A program made the position numbers and the translations under genes. A model generated the notes under the pieces. It ran no database searches. It saw only the letters and a program-made list of their open reading frames with translations, and had not been told where the DNA came from. Below, piece after piece: positions 11,093 through 22,800 of a stretch of 64,000 bases of DNA. This DNA is from Allantophomopsis cytisporea (taxonomy: Eukaryota; Ascomycota; Leotiomycetes; Phacidiales; Phacidiaceae): positions 1,302,001-1,366,000 of the forward strand of contig CP103030.1 in NCBI GenBank assembly GCA_024752435.1, in the 5' to 3' direction. Numbering within the stretch: the stretch's first letter is position 1; every line of letters starts with the position of its first letter.

Positions 11093-11102
11093 ATGCCTGT
11101 GA
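11059..11102 (+). promoter_or_regulatory. Two overlapping upstream ORFs before NAA30
   Basis: A 9-codon ORF runs from the ATG at 11059 to the TGA at 11086-11088. A second, 5-codon ORF starts at 11085, overlapping that stop as CGATGAG, and ends with the TGA at 11100-11102. The second covers the first in-frame NAA30 ATG (11093) and stops two bases before the next one (11105). Whether the mRNA leader includes them depends on the unmapped transcription start. Confidence 0.4.
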
Positions 11103-11813
11103 CAATGGCCGACAATTCGCAGGTCAAAGAGCCAGCTGTTGAGTTGCAATACGTTCAGTATGACAACAGCCAGGAGGAGAAATATCTGCCGGCTATTCGC
11201 TCTCTGATCTCCAAGGATCTCAGCGAGCCTTACAGCATTTATGTCTACCGATACTTTCTTCACCAATGGGGCGATCTGTGCTTCATGGTATGCATGCATT
11301 ATCTTCCACCTACGTTGTACTTTGTACTGATGGTTACTGAAGGCTCTTGATCCTAAGACTTCTGCTCTGATTGGAGTTGTTATTTGCAAGCTCGAACCCC
11401 ACCAACCACGCCTTAGATACTTTGCGCCAACGGCACGCGGCTATATTGCTATGCTGGCTACCTCATCTGAATATCGCAATCAAGGTATTGCCACCAAGCT
11501 TGTATGCATGGCAATCGATCGAATGAAAGCTTATGGTGCGGATGAAATTGTTCTTGAGACAGAAGTACCCAACATTGGCGCGAGGAAATTATATGAGAAG
11601 TTGGGATTTTTGAGAAGCAAGAGACTGTGGAGATACTACTTGAATGGAAACGAGGCTTATAGGTTGGTCTTGTACCTTAAAGATGATGTTGGTGCTGAGG
11701 GGCCAGAGGGCGATGAAATGTCTACAATTTTTTCACTTCCTGATTCGAAACCTGCGCCTGGTGGAGATACAAGACCAGTGGATACCCCTGAGACTTCCGA
11801 GGAGCTTCTTTGA
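11093..11813 (+). CDS. NAA30: NatC catalytic subunit, N-alpha-acetyltransferase 30
   Basis: Naa30 (Mak3) is the GNAT-fold catalytic subunit of NatC, which acetylates nascent proteins starting with Met-Leu, Met-Ile, Met-Phe and similar residues. Exons are 11093-11287 and 11343-11813; the 55-nt intron has a GTATGC donor. The product is 221 residues, or 217 if the second ATG at 11105 (better context, A at -3 and G at +4) is used. The signature SLISKDLSEPYSIYVYRYF is intact. The acetyl-CoA loop is YRNQGIATKLV within the block MLATSSEYRNQGIA, followed by ADEIVLETEVPNIGARKLYE and YEKLGFLRSKRLWRYYLNG. The C-terminal tail after residue 185 is acidic and Pro-rich, and is probably disordered. A partner Naa35 is not in the window. 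Confidence 0.93.
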
Positions 11814-12099
11814 AAGAGTGTTTACCTTAAGAACCTCTATGCTATGCTATAGTCTCTGAGGTATCCTTGATCACGGCGTTTAGAAGGATATGGAAGGAGA
11901 ATAGTAATCTGCATATAAGCAATGTATCACAAACGAAAACTACGAATCAAAAGTTAAGATTTATACTTCACTCAAGAAAGCGCAAGGAATTTTATGTGAT
12001 ATGTTGTTCGTGAAGAATGATGAGCTAATGCAATAGATAAGTCTGGGGTATATAGCGAGCGGCGCTGCAAAATAACATATGTCATAGCATAAATTCCAA

Positions 12100-13203
12100 T
12101 CAACCGTTGCGTTTCCTCTTCCCGAAGAAGTTCCCTAACTTTTGCTCATGAGGCTTCAGTATCTCAGCAGAGCTACAAAGCGAAGCCTTGATACCGTACT
12201 CGTTTCCACTGTTAATTTGAAGATGTGTGTACGCATCTGTATAGTTTATTAGTCTAGCGTCCAAATCTAGATATTGAATCCACGACTTACCACACTTGTA
12301 ATAGATCGGTCGTGCTCTTGTATCGATCAGTCCCAGATCCTTCATCTTCCTCGCAACCCTTCCTAAATCTTCAAGATCCGTAAAGTTTCTCGTATATACG
12401 CAAATTACCCTAGCCCTGCTCGTGTCGCCCTCGTCCGGTGCAACCTTGGCAGCAATGCCTAAGTCGCCCTGTGCAGTAGCGCGAGCAACAACTTTCCAGA
12501 CTGCGTCGACTTCATCGGCCGTCGAAAACAGCAACCACTGTATCCTCAGCTTAATTCCACCTTCGGAGAGGGAGGAAGACTTACCTTTCCTGTAGTACAA
12601 TGCAACTCGACTGCCAGCGTCTTCAACTTCTCTACAATTTCCTCCCTTTGTCGCCCCACAGCCCTCGCAATAGCCATAGGCTTCCCCTCATTCTCCTTCT
12701 CGATCTCCAACTTCGATTCTTCAAATTCCTCTAGTAAGTGAATACCCAGCGTTGTGAAATGGTCCCAGTCCGCCTCCGGTTCCTGCGGCCCTTCATTATC
12801 GAATTGGCTTGAAGCAGCGGTGCTATGGACAAAAGGATTGGCAACCCAGATCCAGTGGCAACGTGAAGATACTGGGGTTGTAGACGGCGGTACTCGCTCG
12901 AGAAACTCGTCAACAGATTCAGATAGTTGCCTGCCGGACCATATGCCCTCATAAGGATTGTGGAGCGTCACGGATGTTTTGGATTTTTCTTCCAGGATGG
13001 ATGTCGCAAGTGAGGTGTCAGCTAGGGCGGTGGGTGAAATATAGTTCTTTTTCCACCAGACTGCGACATCGAAACCTTTTACTTCTTCCTCAAAGGCATG
13101 GCGAGTAGGGGAATCACCTGATATTTTAAGCGCCTGAAGTGGTATGGTGGAGAAGGTAAATACCATAGAAGGAGGACTCATCGGAAAGGTAACCTTCTGG
13201 CAT
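12100..13203 (-). CDS. BLES03/DUF1917 family protein
   Basis: This resembles the BLES03 (C11orf68, DUF1917) family, whose fold is related to eIF4E; the cellular role is not established. My model has three exons: 13203-13164, 13117-12585 and 12537-12100, with introns of 46 and 47 nt, giving 336 residues. The first exon encodes MPEGYLSDESSFYG and joins in frame to DSPTRHAFEEEVKGFDVAVWW, which is a better N terminus than the in-frame ATGs at 13181 or 13166. The second junction gives CTTGKWLLFSTADEVDAVW, the expected GKW core. Other family-like blocks are SRCHWIWVANPF, RVICVYTRNFTDLEDL and RPIYYKCGKSWIQYLDL. The C terminus is basic (GKRKRNG). Family assignment is by recall; the exon structure is inferred from frames. 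Confidence 0.78.
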
Positions 13204-14194
13204 TATATCACTGTTTTTGTGCAAGATCTCCAAAGGTGCTATTGAGTTACAGATTCTCTCTAAAATAGTTAGTACTAGATACTTCCAAATATGTTGGAGC
13301 GTGCAGCAAATCCGGAGGTACAATTTACCTAAGCAAATAAATGTAGCAGGATTAGAACGTGTGAATAGAACGTAATGATTCAAAAGAACATTCCTTCTAA
13401 TGAATTTATAGATCATCTTCCATGGTATAGAAATGTAAGTATAAAGTAGTTGTGCATTGTAAATGGAAGAAGATTTGTGATGATGAAATAGATTCGATCA
13501 CCGTTAATAAATCTGGGGAAAACGCACTAATGCGGGCCGCGCCGGCAATTGTTTCATAACCGTCTGTATGACCAGCAAAAGACCAGGTAAAAATGCTAAC
13601 AGCATAAAAATTCATATATATCGCTCATAGGATGCAAAATTTCAAAAGTGGGCTTTCTACTATCCTTGCTATTTTTCACCAGGATCATTGGTAGTCGGGA
13701 TGCTCTATCACTTCGCTTCATGAAGAAAATAAGAAATTTTCTATGCTAGGATAAAGAATGAACGAAGAACCAAGCATATGATCATCAAACCCTGGGATCT
13801 TCCTCTCAAGCGTGATAGATTTTAAGTTACCTTTTCAGGGTAATTGATACGTGAGACATGTAGCTTCGAAAACAATAGTGACGAGAGTTCTGTGAGCAAT
13901 ACTGAGGATGACGATATGAATTCACATAGCTTCATATTATCATTTTAAAGTTCTTGTGAAATCAGAACAACGCTTTACAGCTAGACCATAATTGATTTAA
14001 ATATCAAATCAAAGAGATGAATCCTTCCCAAGTTCCTATGTCCTTAAACGTGTACCAGATACGTGCGAAATGTGAATTTTTTATTAAGCCTCTATTGTCA
14101 AAGCACCCCATAATAAACAGTCGCGGCCCCAAAAGCACAAATATACAGCTCACGAGTCTCATTTGAATATCTCATCTAACTACCATCAACAGAA
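13204..14194. other. AT-rich intergenic region, no gene seen
   Basis: About 1 kb lying upstream of the BLES03-like gene and downstream of APL2. ORFs here are short, without family resemblance. No RNA gene was recognised. Confidence 0.6.
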
Positions 14195-16538
14195 CTAAAA
14201 TATGCCCAATAAATCCTCCTCTCCTTTACTTCCATTCTCCAACTGCGTCTGCGGTGGCGGTGGCTGGCTAGCAGGACCCAAATCCAAGCCAGAGAAGCCA
14301 TTCATACCCATAAGATCATTGACTTGTGTATTAGGGGAAGCAATACCATTGGCATTAAACAGTCCCATCATATCATCCAAGCCACCCGTGCCCTGAGGCA
14401 CAGCTGGACTAGCCACCCGCTGAGGCGTACCTGCCAAGCCTTCAAGGCCAGATGAGCCGCCAGTTGGAGGTGCATCCGCAGAGGCTGGGGCAGCACCGTC
14501 AAAGTCGATATCAAGGAGGTTTTCAGCGTTGTTTTGCGCCGGAGCGCCATTTGCTGCAGCAGCGGCAATAGGATTATCGACTGCGTTTTGACGCTGTTCT
14601 TGGATAGCGGCGTGCTGGATAGCATCGGCGCCATAGCGACCTTGGCCGAGGAAGGATGATGCGGGCTTGTGATAGACAGAAGCGAGGGTGGAGAGTTCAT
14701 TGAGGAGTTGATCAAGGAGGACGGGTGGGAGGGATTTCATGGTGGTGGTGATGGGTGGTTTGTCGGATAGAATGATGTTCTTGGCGACTGAGAGATCGCC
14801 AGAGAGAAGACGCCAGTAGACGTATGCTCGATCACGGATGTCTGGATTGTCGTTCTCGGCAGTGGCTTGTTGAAGAACCTTTTGCACAAGGGCTTGTGTG
14901 TTATCTGGTTTCTTCAGGAAGAGCTTGACAACTGCTGTGAGGATTTGTAATTGTGTCTGTGTTCATTAGTCAAGTTTAGGTTGATGACCTTCGGATTCAA
15001 TCCTACCTGTGTGAACTCCTCCATGAAACCCTCGACGAATCCTTCAAGAATCTCATCTGCATTACTAATCTTCTCGGCGTATTCTCCAACAATCCAGATA
15101 AGAGCACCTCTAGCTTCAGGCTCGTCAAGCTCATCGATGTGTTGACACAACGTTGGAATGATGCCTTCATAACCTGGATATTTTCGGAAGATGTCCTTGA
15201 TAACAACAATAGCTTCTTGAACAACATAGTTGACCTTTGTGGCAATAAGATCAAGCAGTGTGTTGACACACTTCTCACTGGCACTCTCAATCTTAATAGC
15301 AGCCTGACCAATAGCCTTAACAGCTCTTTTGCAGAAATCCATATCAACTTCGAGAGCGTACTCCTTCAGTTCAGCAAGAAGTTGGTCGACGTTCTTGTCG
15401 TTGGCTATTCTCACCATGATCTCGAGCTTCTGAAGTTTGACATATGGGGGATCATTGTATTTACAGAAGAAGACGCGGAGTTCCTTGCTGAGAATATCAG
15501 GCTTGCTTTGCAAAAGAAGATCGATATTTCGGAGCGCAACATATTGGACCTCAGGTGCAGATGCGACAAGTGTCACTTTAATATGTTAGTAAAGAACAGA
15601 TACTTTTCATGAATACGCTTACCAAGAGGAGGTGCCATCTTTTTCAAATATTGCTTTCCCAACTCCGAGTTCACATTCTTCATATGTAAGAAGACCACCT
15701 TTACAGCTGCAAGCACCACACTTGGATTGACGTGTTGAAATTGAGGAGAGACTCTTTCGCAGATGTGCTCCGACTCCTTGGTATCCGCTGTTCTGTAGTC
15801 CGCCAAAGTCGACAAGATCGTAACTCGCCCCCATTCAGTACATTCATTCAACGCCATGAGCATCTTCTTTAAAGTGACAGGTGTAACCTTCAAGGCTTGT
15901 GTCTCCGGTGCAGACTCGTTGATTTCGACAAGGGCTGTCACAGAATTTGCAACAACCATCGGGTTTGGGTCGCCGATCAACTCCTGAAGAGTCTCCAGGA
16001 AGCCGTTTTCAAGACACATTGTTGGGTTGAGGTCAAACAATTTCGCAACGCATATCGCAGCCGTCTTTCGCACATATGGTGACTCGTCTCGTAACGTTTT
16101 CCGCAGCGGTTCTTCCATGTAATCTACCATCTTATCGACTCGAATACACCCCATCGTCCTAATCGCAAGCGCTCGTACCAGGGGATTTGGGTCTTCGGAA
16201 TCTTGAACGAATGTATTAACGGCAAGAATACAAAGGTCCGGATGCGATTTGGCATAATTCCTGTAGCCGAATTAGCTCTGTAGCGATTTTAGACTCCATG
16301 AAACGTACATCAAGTAAAGGTATACCAATTTCTTCTGATCCAAATCCGCAGTAGCAATGTTCTTGAGGACATCTGGAAACAGCGCAGACACATCCTTGCC
16401 CAAAGTCATGGACATGATGGTCTTTTGAATGGCTTCCTTACGCTCGTACGCATATTGCGAGACCAGACCTGCTCTTAATTCGAATGTCTCTCCCTTTCTA
16501 GGCACGGCGAAGGCGCCTCGAATTCTATTTACCGCCAT
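14195..16538 (-). CDS. APL2: AP-1 complex subunit beta (beta-adaptin)
   Basis: This is the large beta subunit of the AP-1 clathrin adaptor, acting in trans-Golgi/endosome sorting by binding dileucine cargo signals and clathrin. Exons are 16538-16309, 16260-15623, 15575-15007 and 14956-14195 (introns 48, 47 and 50 nt), giving 732 residues. The trunk shows the adaptin hallmarks RKGETFELRAGL, QKKLVYLYLMNYAKSHPDL, NPLVRALAIRTMGCIRVDK, SPYVRKTAAICVAKLFDL and ARGALIWIVGEYAEKI. The hinge carries the clathrin-box-like NLLDIDFD and a final EEDLLGIF. The protein stops after the hinge, without a C-terminal appendage domain, as is usual for fungal AP-1 beta (yeast Apl2 is of similar length). AP-2 beta is less likely on overall trunk resemblance, but I cannot exclude it without alignment. 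Confidence 0.9.
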
Positions 16539-16799
16539 CGTTCACACGGCTGGCGAGCTGAGGCCGCACCCCTCATACGCCAGAGGCCTCCTTTTTGGTA
16601 GAGTTGAGGTTGCGGTGAGCAGTTCGGTGTTCCAACAAAGCTGGAGTTTATGGTTTCAATGCGATAATAAGTTCGTTTGATGTATCGCGAAAGCAAGTTA
16701 TGGTGTTTCTGATCGTTGTTGATGCTTCGTGTATTAATTGTTGATACGTACTGTAACTCCAGGCGCAAGCTGCTGTCCCCACGCTAGCGGCCGATTTAG
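16539..16799. promoter_or_regulatory. Region upstream of APL2
   Basis: About 260 bp upstream of APL2, toward the doubtful plus-strand gene at 16800. No specific element was recognised. Confidence 0.4.
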
Positions 16800-17274
16800 A
16801 TGCGGAACGGGGAAGTGGCTCAAAGCCGCTTCGGTGGAGACGCATTGCTTGTTCACAAGAAGTCAAAGGCAACATCAAAATATTCGAATATTGCAATCAC
16901 TTATCATGGTAAGTTGCAAATTGAACCGGAGCACCATAGGATTGATTCTGATTTAGAGAAGGCCAATTTACCAAATCTTCGTCGCCTATTTGTTGAGGCG
17001 CGAACAGATGCTGAGGAGAGTGCATATTCAAGAAAAGCCGTGAGTAACGTCACACTTTCCAAACTACCCATGGGTCTGACGAGGAACAGTTTTACAACCT
17101 CGTACTTTTCATGTCCTCGGTGACTGTTTTTAGCTTGGTTGCCCAAAGAATGAGTGGAGGAAAATCAGCTATAAAGATCTAGAATCACGGCATCCACGTG
17201 ATCCAAAGACAGGGCAATCGAAAAACAGTGGGAATCAGGACACTCGACTATTACATCTTGGACATCTGATATAA
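16800..17274 (+). CDS. Putative small spliced gene, unrecognised
   Basis: A candidate three-exon gene: 16800-16908, 16957-17039 and 17134-17274, encoding 110 residues from ATG to TAA. The donors are consensus (GTAAGT, GTGAGT) and both acceptors follow plausible branch sites (TTCTGAT, GGTGAC). All three exons join in frame. The product is basic and hydrophilic, with LPNLRRLFVEARTDAEESAY and LGCPKNEWRKISYKDLE, and has no signal peptide or membrane segment. I recognise no family. A TTTAG just before the ATG could also be an acceptor for an upstream exon, so the true gene may begin earlier or this may be a decayed fragment. The final codons overlap a nested inverted repeat (17237-17315). Without transcript evidence it remains doubtful. 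Confidence 0.3.
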
Positions 17275-17315
17275 AGTGTCCAATCTAAGGGTCTTTATCA
17301 AGATTAGAGTGTCCT
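17237..17315. repeat. Nested inverted repeats (hairpin)
   Basis: An outer pair, AGGACACTC (17237-17245) and GAGTGTCCT (17307-17315), encloses an inner pair, TTGGACA (17258-17264) and TGTCCAA (17277-17283). Both are perfect. Together they could form a long hairpin in RNA or mark a small degraded element. Confidence 0.6.
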
Positions 17316-18025
17316 TGTCAGCTTATAGCAGCAATTTACGCGTGACCACTGAAATACTCGGTAGGGAGATCGAGAATCGAGAAGCAGAATGCTAAGAGGG
17401 AACGAGCCATGCTCTAGGAATTGCTATGACTAGAGACATTGTCAATGGAAACAAGGATTGATAGCGGCCATGCATCAGAACAACAGATATAGCTCTTCCG
17501 GGCTAAGGGGCTGTGGTTATCTAGAGATATCGGCGTCGATATCGCTAGGAATGTCCGGAAGACAGATATCCTTTTGATTTGCAAGAAGGTTTTGCTAAAG
17601 GCTATCTACCGGTACGTGGAAGGGTCTACATAGGTACATAGGGTGTCGGATAATATTGGTTTCATAAGAGAAAACAAGGATTCAACAACTACACTCCATT
17701 TCGATCGTTTCTTCTGCCAAAATTGTATGCATCGTTTGGAAAGGGTTTTTGATCTTGACGATCCCAATAATGCAGTTGTTGTTGTGACTGTTGTGTTTCT
17801 TATATATGCAGGTCCCATAGCTTATGACATCTTATATAATGAGTTGAAGACAACATTAAGGGATGGAGCATGAATTGAGACCTGAGTCAACGCCATTCGC
17901 ATTCAGATTTTATGCATCATGATGCATTACATCTCCATCAATACGCCTCTAGTTTTCACTCCGTTTGCCATCCCAACCAGAACGCCCTGCATCGCTGAAA
18001 ACCAAACAAACCACCAATTAACCAA
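17316..18025. other. Intergenic region, no gene seen
   Basis: A 71-700 bp scale scan finds only one open stretch (17643-17873) that begins with GTG rather than ATG and resembles no family. The right end is the 3' side of VPS51. Confidence 0.5.
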
Positions 18026-18992
18026 TCATTTACTGCCTTTCACAGTGCCCCAACTCTTCGGCCCTGGTGCCTCACCTTTAAGAGCAGCCTCTCCATCGTC
18101 GATGCAATCCTGGACATCTGCTCCACCAACCCCTTTCTCCTTCCAAGATTGTAACAACCTCAATGGCTCTTCCCACTCCTCCCTCGCCTGCTTCAATTTT
18201 CCTTGCGCAACAAGCTCCCTCAACCTCGCTGGTGTTTCCAGCACCCGCGTAACAATTCTTTTCGTCTTTTCTTTCTTCTCCGCCTTTTCTCGCTCTTCTT
18301 CATTCATATCGTACTTAGCTCTCTGGCTCGGCGGGATTGTTTCTCGGAGCTCGGCCTTGACAGCAGCCGCTCGTTCGTAGATCTGTGCAATCGCAGGGTC
18401 AAGAGTAGAGGCCATAGGATTTAGAGGGTCCATGTTTGTACGCATCTTTCGTATTGTTTCTGTAGCCGCAATGAGCTTGGAGTAATTGTCGTACACCAAT
18501 GCTTTCTTCTCTGCGTCTAGTGCTCGGATATCTGGCTTCTCTTAGCAGATGCTCTTGAGGGTTCCAATCGTGTCAAAAGCTCGATTGACGCCTGGGTGAT
18601 ATGAAATCACGTAATGAGCAAAACTTACCTGTCAAAATCCCATTATATGTCCTTAACAACTCCTCCAAGCTCTGTGTCTCAAGTACTCTCTTTACATACG
18701 CCTCTCCATCAAACCCCTCCTCGTCAAGCTCGCTCTCTCCAACCTCAGATTGATCATCGTTTGCCAACTCCTCAACTCTCCCCTCCTGCTCTTTTTTCAA
18801 ATTATAATATTCTCTCAGCGCAGCTCTGTTCCTTCTTGGCTGAAGCCCTCGGTTGGGCGATGCAGAGGTGGAGCGGACATTGGGTCGTGGGCTGTCAATG
18901 CTGGGCCGCGCAGAAGTAGTAGGTGTTTCTAAAAAGGGCGTTCGCCTCGTTGAAGCGATCGAGGAATCTCGAGGTGCTGCTATCGTGGACAT
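18026..18992 (-). CDS. VPS51: GARP complex subunit Vps51
   Basis: Vps51 is the small subunit of the Golgi-associated retrograde protein (GARP) tether, which helps endosome-derived vesicles fuse with the trans-Golgi. Exons are 18992-18629 and 18531-18026 with a 97-nt intron, longer than most in this window; the product is 289 residues. The N terminus is Ser/Pro/Arg-rich and probably disordered. The family core is LRTYNGILTDIRALDAEKKA, followed by LVYDNYSKLIAATETIRKM and MDPLNPMASTLDPAIAQIYE. The C-terminal half is a charged helical region likely to form coiled coil. The length fits filamentous fungal Vps51 and is much shorter than the animal homologue. It is head-to-head with RMI1, 595 bp apart. 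Confidence 0.9.
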
Positions 18993-19587
18993 GATGTTGT
19001 TGTCATTCGTGGGGGGGAGGTGTCAAGAGGTCGAGGCTCACGTACCTGACGAGGCTGAGACAGTCTGTGCTATGAGGCTGAGCTCCTATGACGATCCTTG
19101 CTGGGATTTGGAGTTTACGACGTTTGTCAACTACAAACCCTGACATTGTACCTCTGATGAGAGATATTTTGAACTCAAGGTTCTATGGATGAATGTTTGT
19201 AAGTTGAAATGTCTTTCTCTGTATTATCAAAAATATATGCATGTCCATATCTTCGATGAATATTTTATAATATTCATAAAGTCTGGCCATTTCTTTCAAG
19301 GTTTGTTTAAAAATCAAAATGTTTTTTAATCAATACAATGCTCTCAATGCAGTACCAGATTGAAGACTTCATGTTAATTGTACTGATTGCAAACCAGATT
19401 CCAGAAAGGTCATCTACCCAGTTTCGATACGTTGATCTTTCATATTTCCATCAGGCATCACTAGATACAATTTTAAACAGGTATCCTGTGTACTTGTGTA
19501 GATAATTTGTGCAGGGGACCTTCAAGTGTACAGCATGACAACAGGACTTTATATCCACCCACAATAGACTTATAGCACCTCCACACA
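18993..19587. promoter_or_regulatory. Divergent promoter region of VPS51 and RMI1
   Basis: A 595-bp interval without coding potential. The central part is AT-rich. No specific binding site was recognised. Confidence 0.45.
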
Positions 19588-20268
19588 ATGTCACTCGCAA
19601 CCCAAATCACTAGCCACCTCACCAACACCAACTTCCCCTTACCGTCAGAATCCTGGCTGCGAACCTGCTTGCTCAACGCCCGCGTAGGTACTCCAGTCGC
19701 TGCTCTCATCGCAACTGTTAAGCACCGTTTGTTGGCACTGGACATCACAACCGAAGTCCTTGACCTTAGCAATGGTAGCTTCCCACCCAATATCTCCGAT
19801 CCCGCCAAGAAATCTGAGAAGCTCTCCAGCGCAGTCCCTGTACAAGTACTCAGTGTGCAGGATCTCTCCAAGTCGCGGTGGGAACAGCTCGAGGCATTGG
19901 AGGCAGTTGAGCGTGGCGAGACAACGCGGGGCCGCGAAGTGATCCGGATAGTGCGGGAAGAAGGCGAAGGACCTGCTGATGCAGAGAATACGGGGACGAG
20001 TCGTGGACCGCATAAACTTGTTTTGCAGGATATGCATGGCCGGACCTGCTTTGCCATGGAATTGAAAGACGTTACGCAGATTGATGTTAAGATGAATATT
20101 GGTACAAAATTGATGCTGAGGGGGTCAACAGTCGCGAGGGGTATGATTCTACTGGAGCCAGCGACAGTAACGGTGCTTGGCGGGAAAATCGAAGCGTTGC
20201 ATACGGCTTGGGTGAAGGGAAGGAAGAAAGATCTTCAGGATGCTATTGCCCAAATACCTCGTGGATGA
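19588..20268 (+). CDS. RMI1: RecQ-mediated genome instability protein 1
   Basis: Rmi1 is the OB-fold partner of topoisomerase III and the RecQ helicase (Sgs1/BLM), which dissolve double Holliday junctions in the nucleus. It is a single-exon gene of 226 residues, close to yeast Rmi1 in length. An N-terminal helical part (ESWLRTCLLNA, TPVAALIATVKHRLLALDI) leads to a linker and an OB-fold with PVQVLSVQDLSKSRWEQLE, HKLVLQDMHGRTCFAMELK and KMNIGTKLMLRGSTVARGMILLEP split over strands, then VTVLGGKIEAL and a final basic helix. The start context is ACACAATGTC. There is no large C-terminal OB2 extension as found in animal RMI1, as expected for fungi. Confidence 0.88.
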   Translation: MSLATQITSHLTNTNFPLPSESWLRTCLLNARVGTPVAALIATVKHRLLALDITTEVLDLSNGSFPPNISDPAKKSEKLSSAVPVQVLSVQDLSKSRWEQLEALEAVERGETTRGREVIRIVREEGEGPADAENTGTSRGPHKLVLQDMHGRTCFAMELKDVTQIDVKMNIGTKLMLRGSTVARGMILLEPATVTVLGGKIEALHTAWVKGRKKDLQDAIAQIPRG

Positions 20269-22800
20269 TTTCAAGCAATAATAACCACAACATGGAAGAT
20301 CAATGGGAAATTCCTGCAGTTATGGACCTGTGTCTGACTTTCGTGGCGAGGAGGACTATCACTGAACTCCATACAACTCTACGAATCACAAAGATGAGCT
20401 AAAGAGAAAGCCGAGAAAAAGGAAATTCCAAACTTCTCCAGTTCTATCGCATGTTCTGAATAAGCTAGGTTGCTTTTAGTCATTATTCAATATGATAATA
20501 TCCTGTAGATAGAACAAAGTTACGAAAATGCATATAGGCGGAGTACTTTTAGTCCCCCAGGCCTACACCAGGAAACAGTTTCAACATCTTATTTGATCAA
20601 GTCCACCTTTCAGATCCAAGGGGAGTTTGGCTCGACGACGTCTTAAGGCACAGTTATAACTCCACCTCCGAGTCGAGAGATGAATAATTAATAAAAGCTT
20701 GTCTCCTCTGATTTGTATACAGTCTATGGAGCATACTTTCATATGAACTTCAGAATCCTGAAAATGGGCAGTGAGCACACGTCGAACTTTGAGACGATCT
20801 GCATCGTAAAAGTATAAAAGAACTTTATGTTAGGCCGTGTGCCCTAATATTTGCCTAGTTACACATTGAACTCCTTGATAACCATCAATTATATCACTCC
20901 GCCTCACCTCAAGCACTTGCTAATCCTCACCAGTCGTCAAAGGCATGAGTTGTTGAGAATTCAAAAGTTGCCATTATGTCCATAGTCATTACCGTTATGC
21001 AATTTGAATCTGGCAACCACATTGAGAACAGCACAAGTAGAATTTGATTACTCTTTTATAGTCAAGTATGTAGAGCAGGAACCTTTTCGAATATGCAGTC
21101 TTTCAGAGCAGATAATGCAGGATTTCGAAACCTTGTTAATTTGGTAGCTTTCTGCTTGAAAGAATTCCCTCCATCTAAATGTGATACGTAGACAAGTTTA
21201 GCTACTTAAAGATACATGAGGACCACCGTAACTTGAACAAGAACACTAATCTTATCATTGACTAGTTGGAATACCTGCATACTGAATTGCAGAAGGATGC
21301 ATATATGTGATGTTTCTGGGTACTCACAATTCTCAGCTTGTTTCTATAACAAGTAATCTACTCATTCATAACGCAACAGATCTTGAGAAGAATATAGGGC
21401 TGATATCAGAGTAAATAACCTTTCCCCCTTTCTCCTAACGCCATGACAAGATTTCCACCACTAATGAAGTTGTGATTGGTAAGAAAACCGTTTGTGATGA
21501 AAGATAATATTGCGAAATATAATACACCGAGCTCTTGCTTCTCAATCCTTGTAGTGTAGAGGGATTTCCGATAATGGCATTTCGAAGTGATAATAGCAAG
21601 TTGAATGATCATTTGAACAATGATAGAATGACCATCCGTATCTTAATCAAGAGAAACATATCCTCTTCAACTTCTCACCTCCACACAGCATGCTCTCTCA
21701 GCAGCCTATACACTTGATATTCATTATTGACTCCGCGCGTAGTGCTACAGCACGTGGTACTCACTCACCTCCTAATGCCCATATTAGAAACATGATTATC
21801 ATCATTTCAGGAAAAATCCTCATGCCACCAACGATGAATTCCGTTTGCATTTTCTTCTTCAACTCCCACCTTTTGGTCTATACAATATTCCGCGTAACTA
21901 GCAAAGCCAACAGACCCTATATCATCGAAAAACAAGAACTTCAGCAAGCTAATCATTTACAAGATACGGGACAATAGCCATATACATGAGATGACACTAC
22001 TTTGAATCAAGTCTAATGTCAGTCTGCCATATGGTTTCACGAGATCGAGTAGCAAGTCACATAATAATCTAGAACCACCAACAAGACTCAGCAGATCTCC
22101 CCTTCGTTGTGGCGGTTACCAGGCTTGGATACGGATGAACTGAATTAGTTTGTATGGAGGTGGAGGTGTAAATAGGAGATATGGTTATGGGAGTGACCGA
22201 TATAGTTTACAAATATATATAATATATGTTTCAGAACGAGAGTGCTGAGTATGAGACTGGATATCCAGGGTATTGATGAGATTGTGGAGGATGAAAAAGA
22301 AAATGTAGAACACATGCTGAGACACTTGCCATGCTACGAACAAACCGAGAGAGAGGACAGTACGAGGAAGACAGCCTGACAGGTGAGTAAAGTGAGAACA
22401 TTACAGTTATCTGCACTTGAATTACCCTATCATACCGCAGATCTAGAGTATACGGTCCTAGATCAAAGTGCAGTGAATTCCATCGCCGACTCGACATGAA
22501 ACACCCCTTAGAATCCAATGCATGAGCTGAGCGCACAAAACGATAAGGGACCTGTCATTTAATGCAGGCGAAAGTACCATTTCACATTCCAACCTCCATA
22601 AATCACAAACTTGTCTAATATTTCCCCTCCTGTGCCATGCAGCTGTCAAGCAAAAGATGCAGATGCGGAAACACTCCTCAGCTCCCGGCTTCGTCTTGCT
22701 CTTGGGCATGTGATTCCATCAGATGAGCAACAGAATTCCACCTCGACTTACATCACTACCAAACCACCACACGCAGCAGTGTTCACCCTCCCCTACGTAG
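20269..22800. other. AT-rich gene-free region
   Basis: About 2.5 kb downstream of RMI1 with no supported gene on either strand. ORFs are under 100 codons, AT-rich in content and without family resemblance. It is the left part of an 11-kb gene desert. Confidence 0.6.

Noticed and set aside
17643..17873. 76-codon plus-strand open stretch with a hydrophobic centre
   Set aside because: It begins with GTG, has no ATG at the 5' end, no splice context and no family resemblance.
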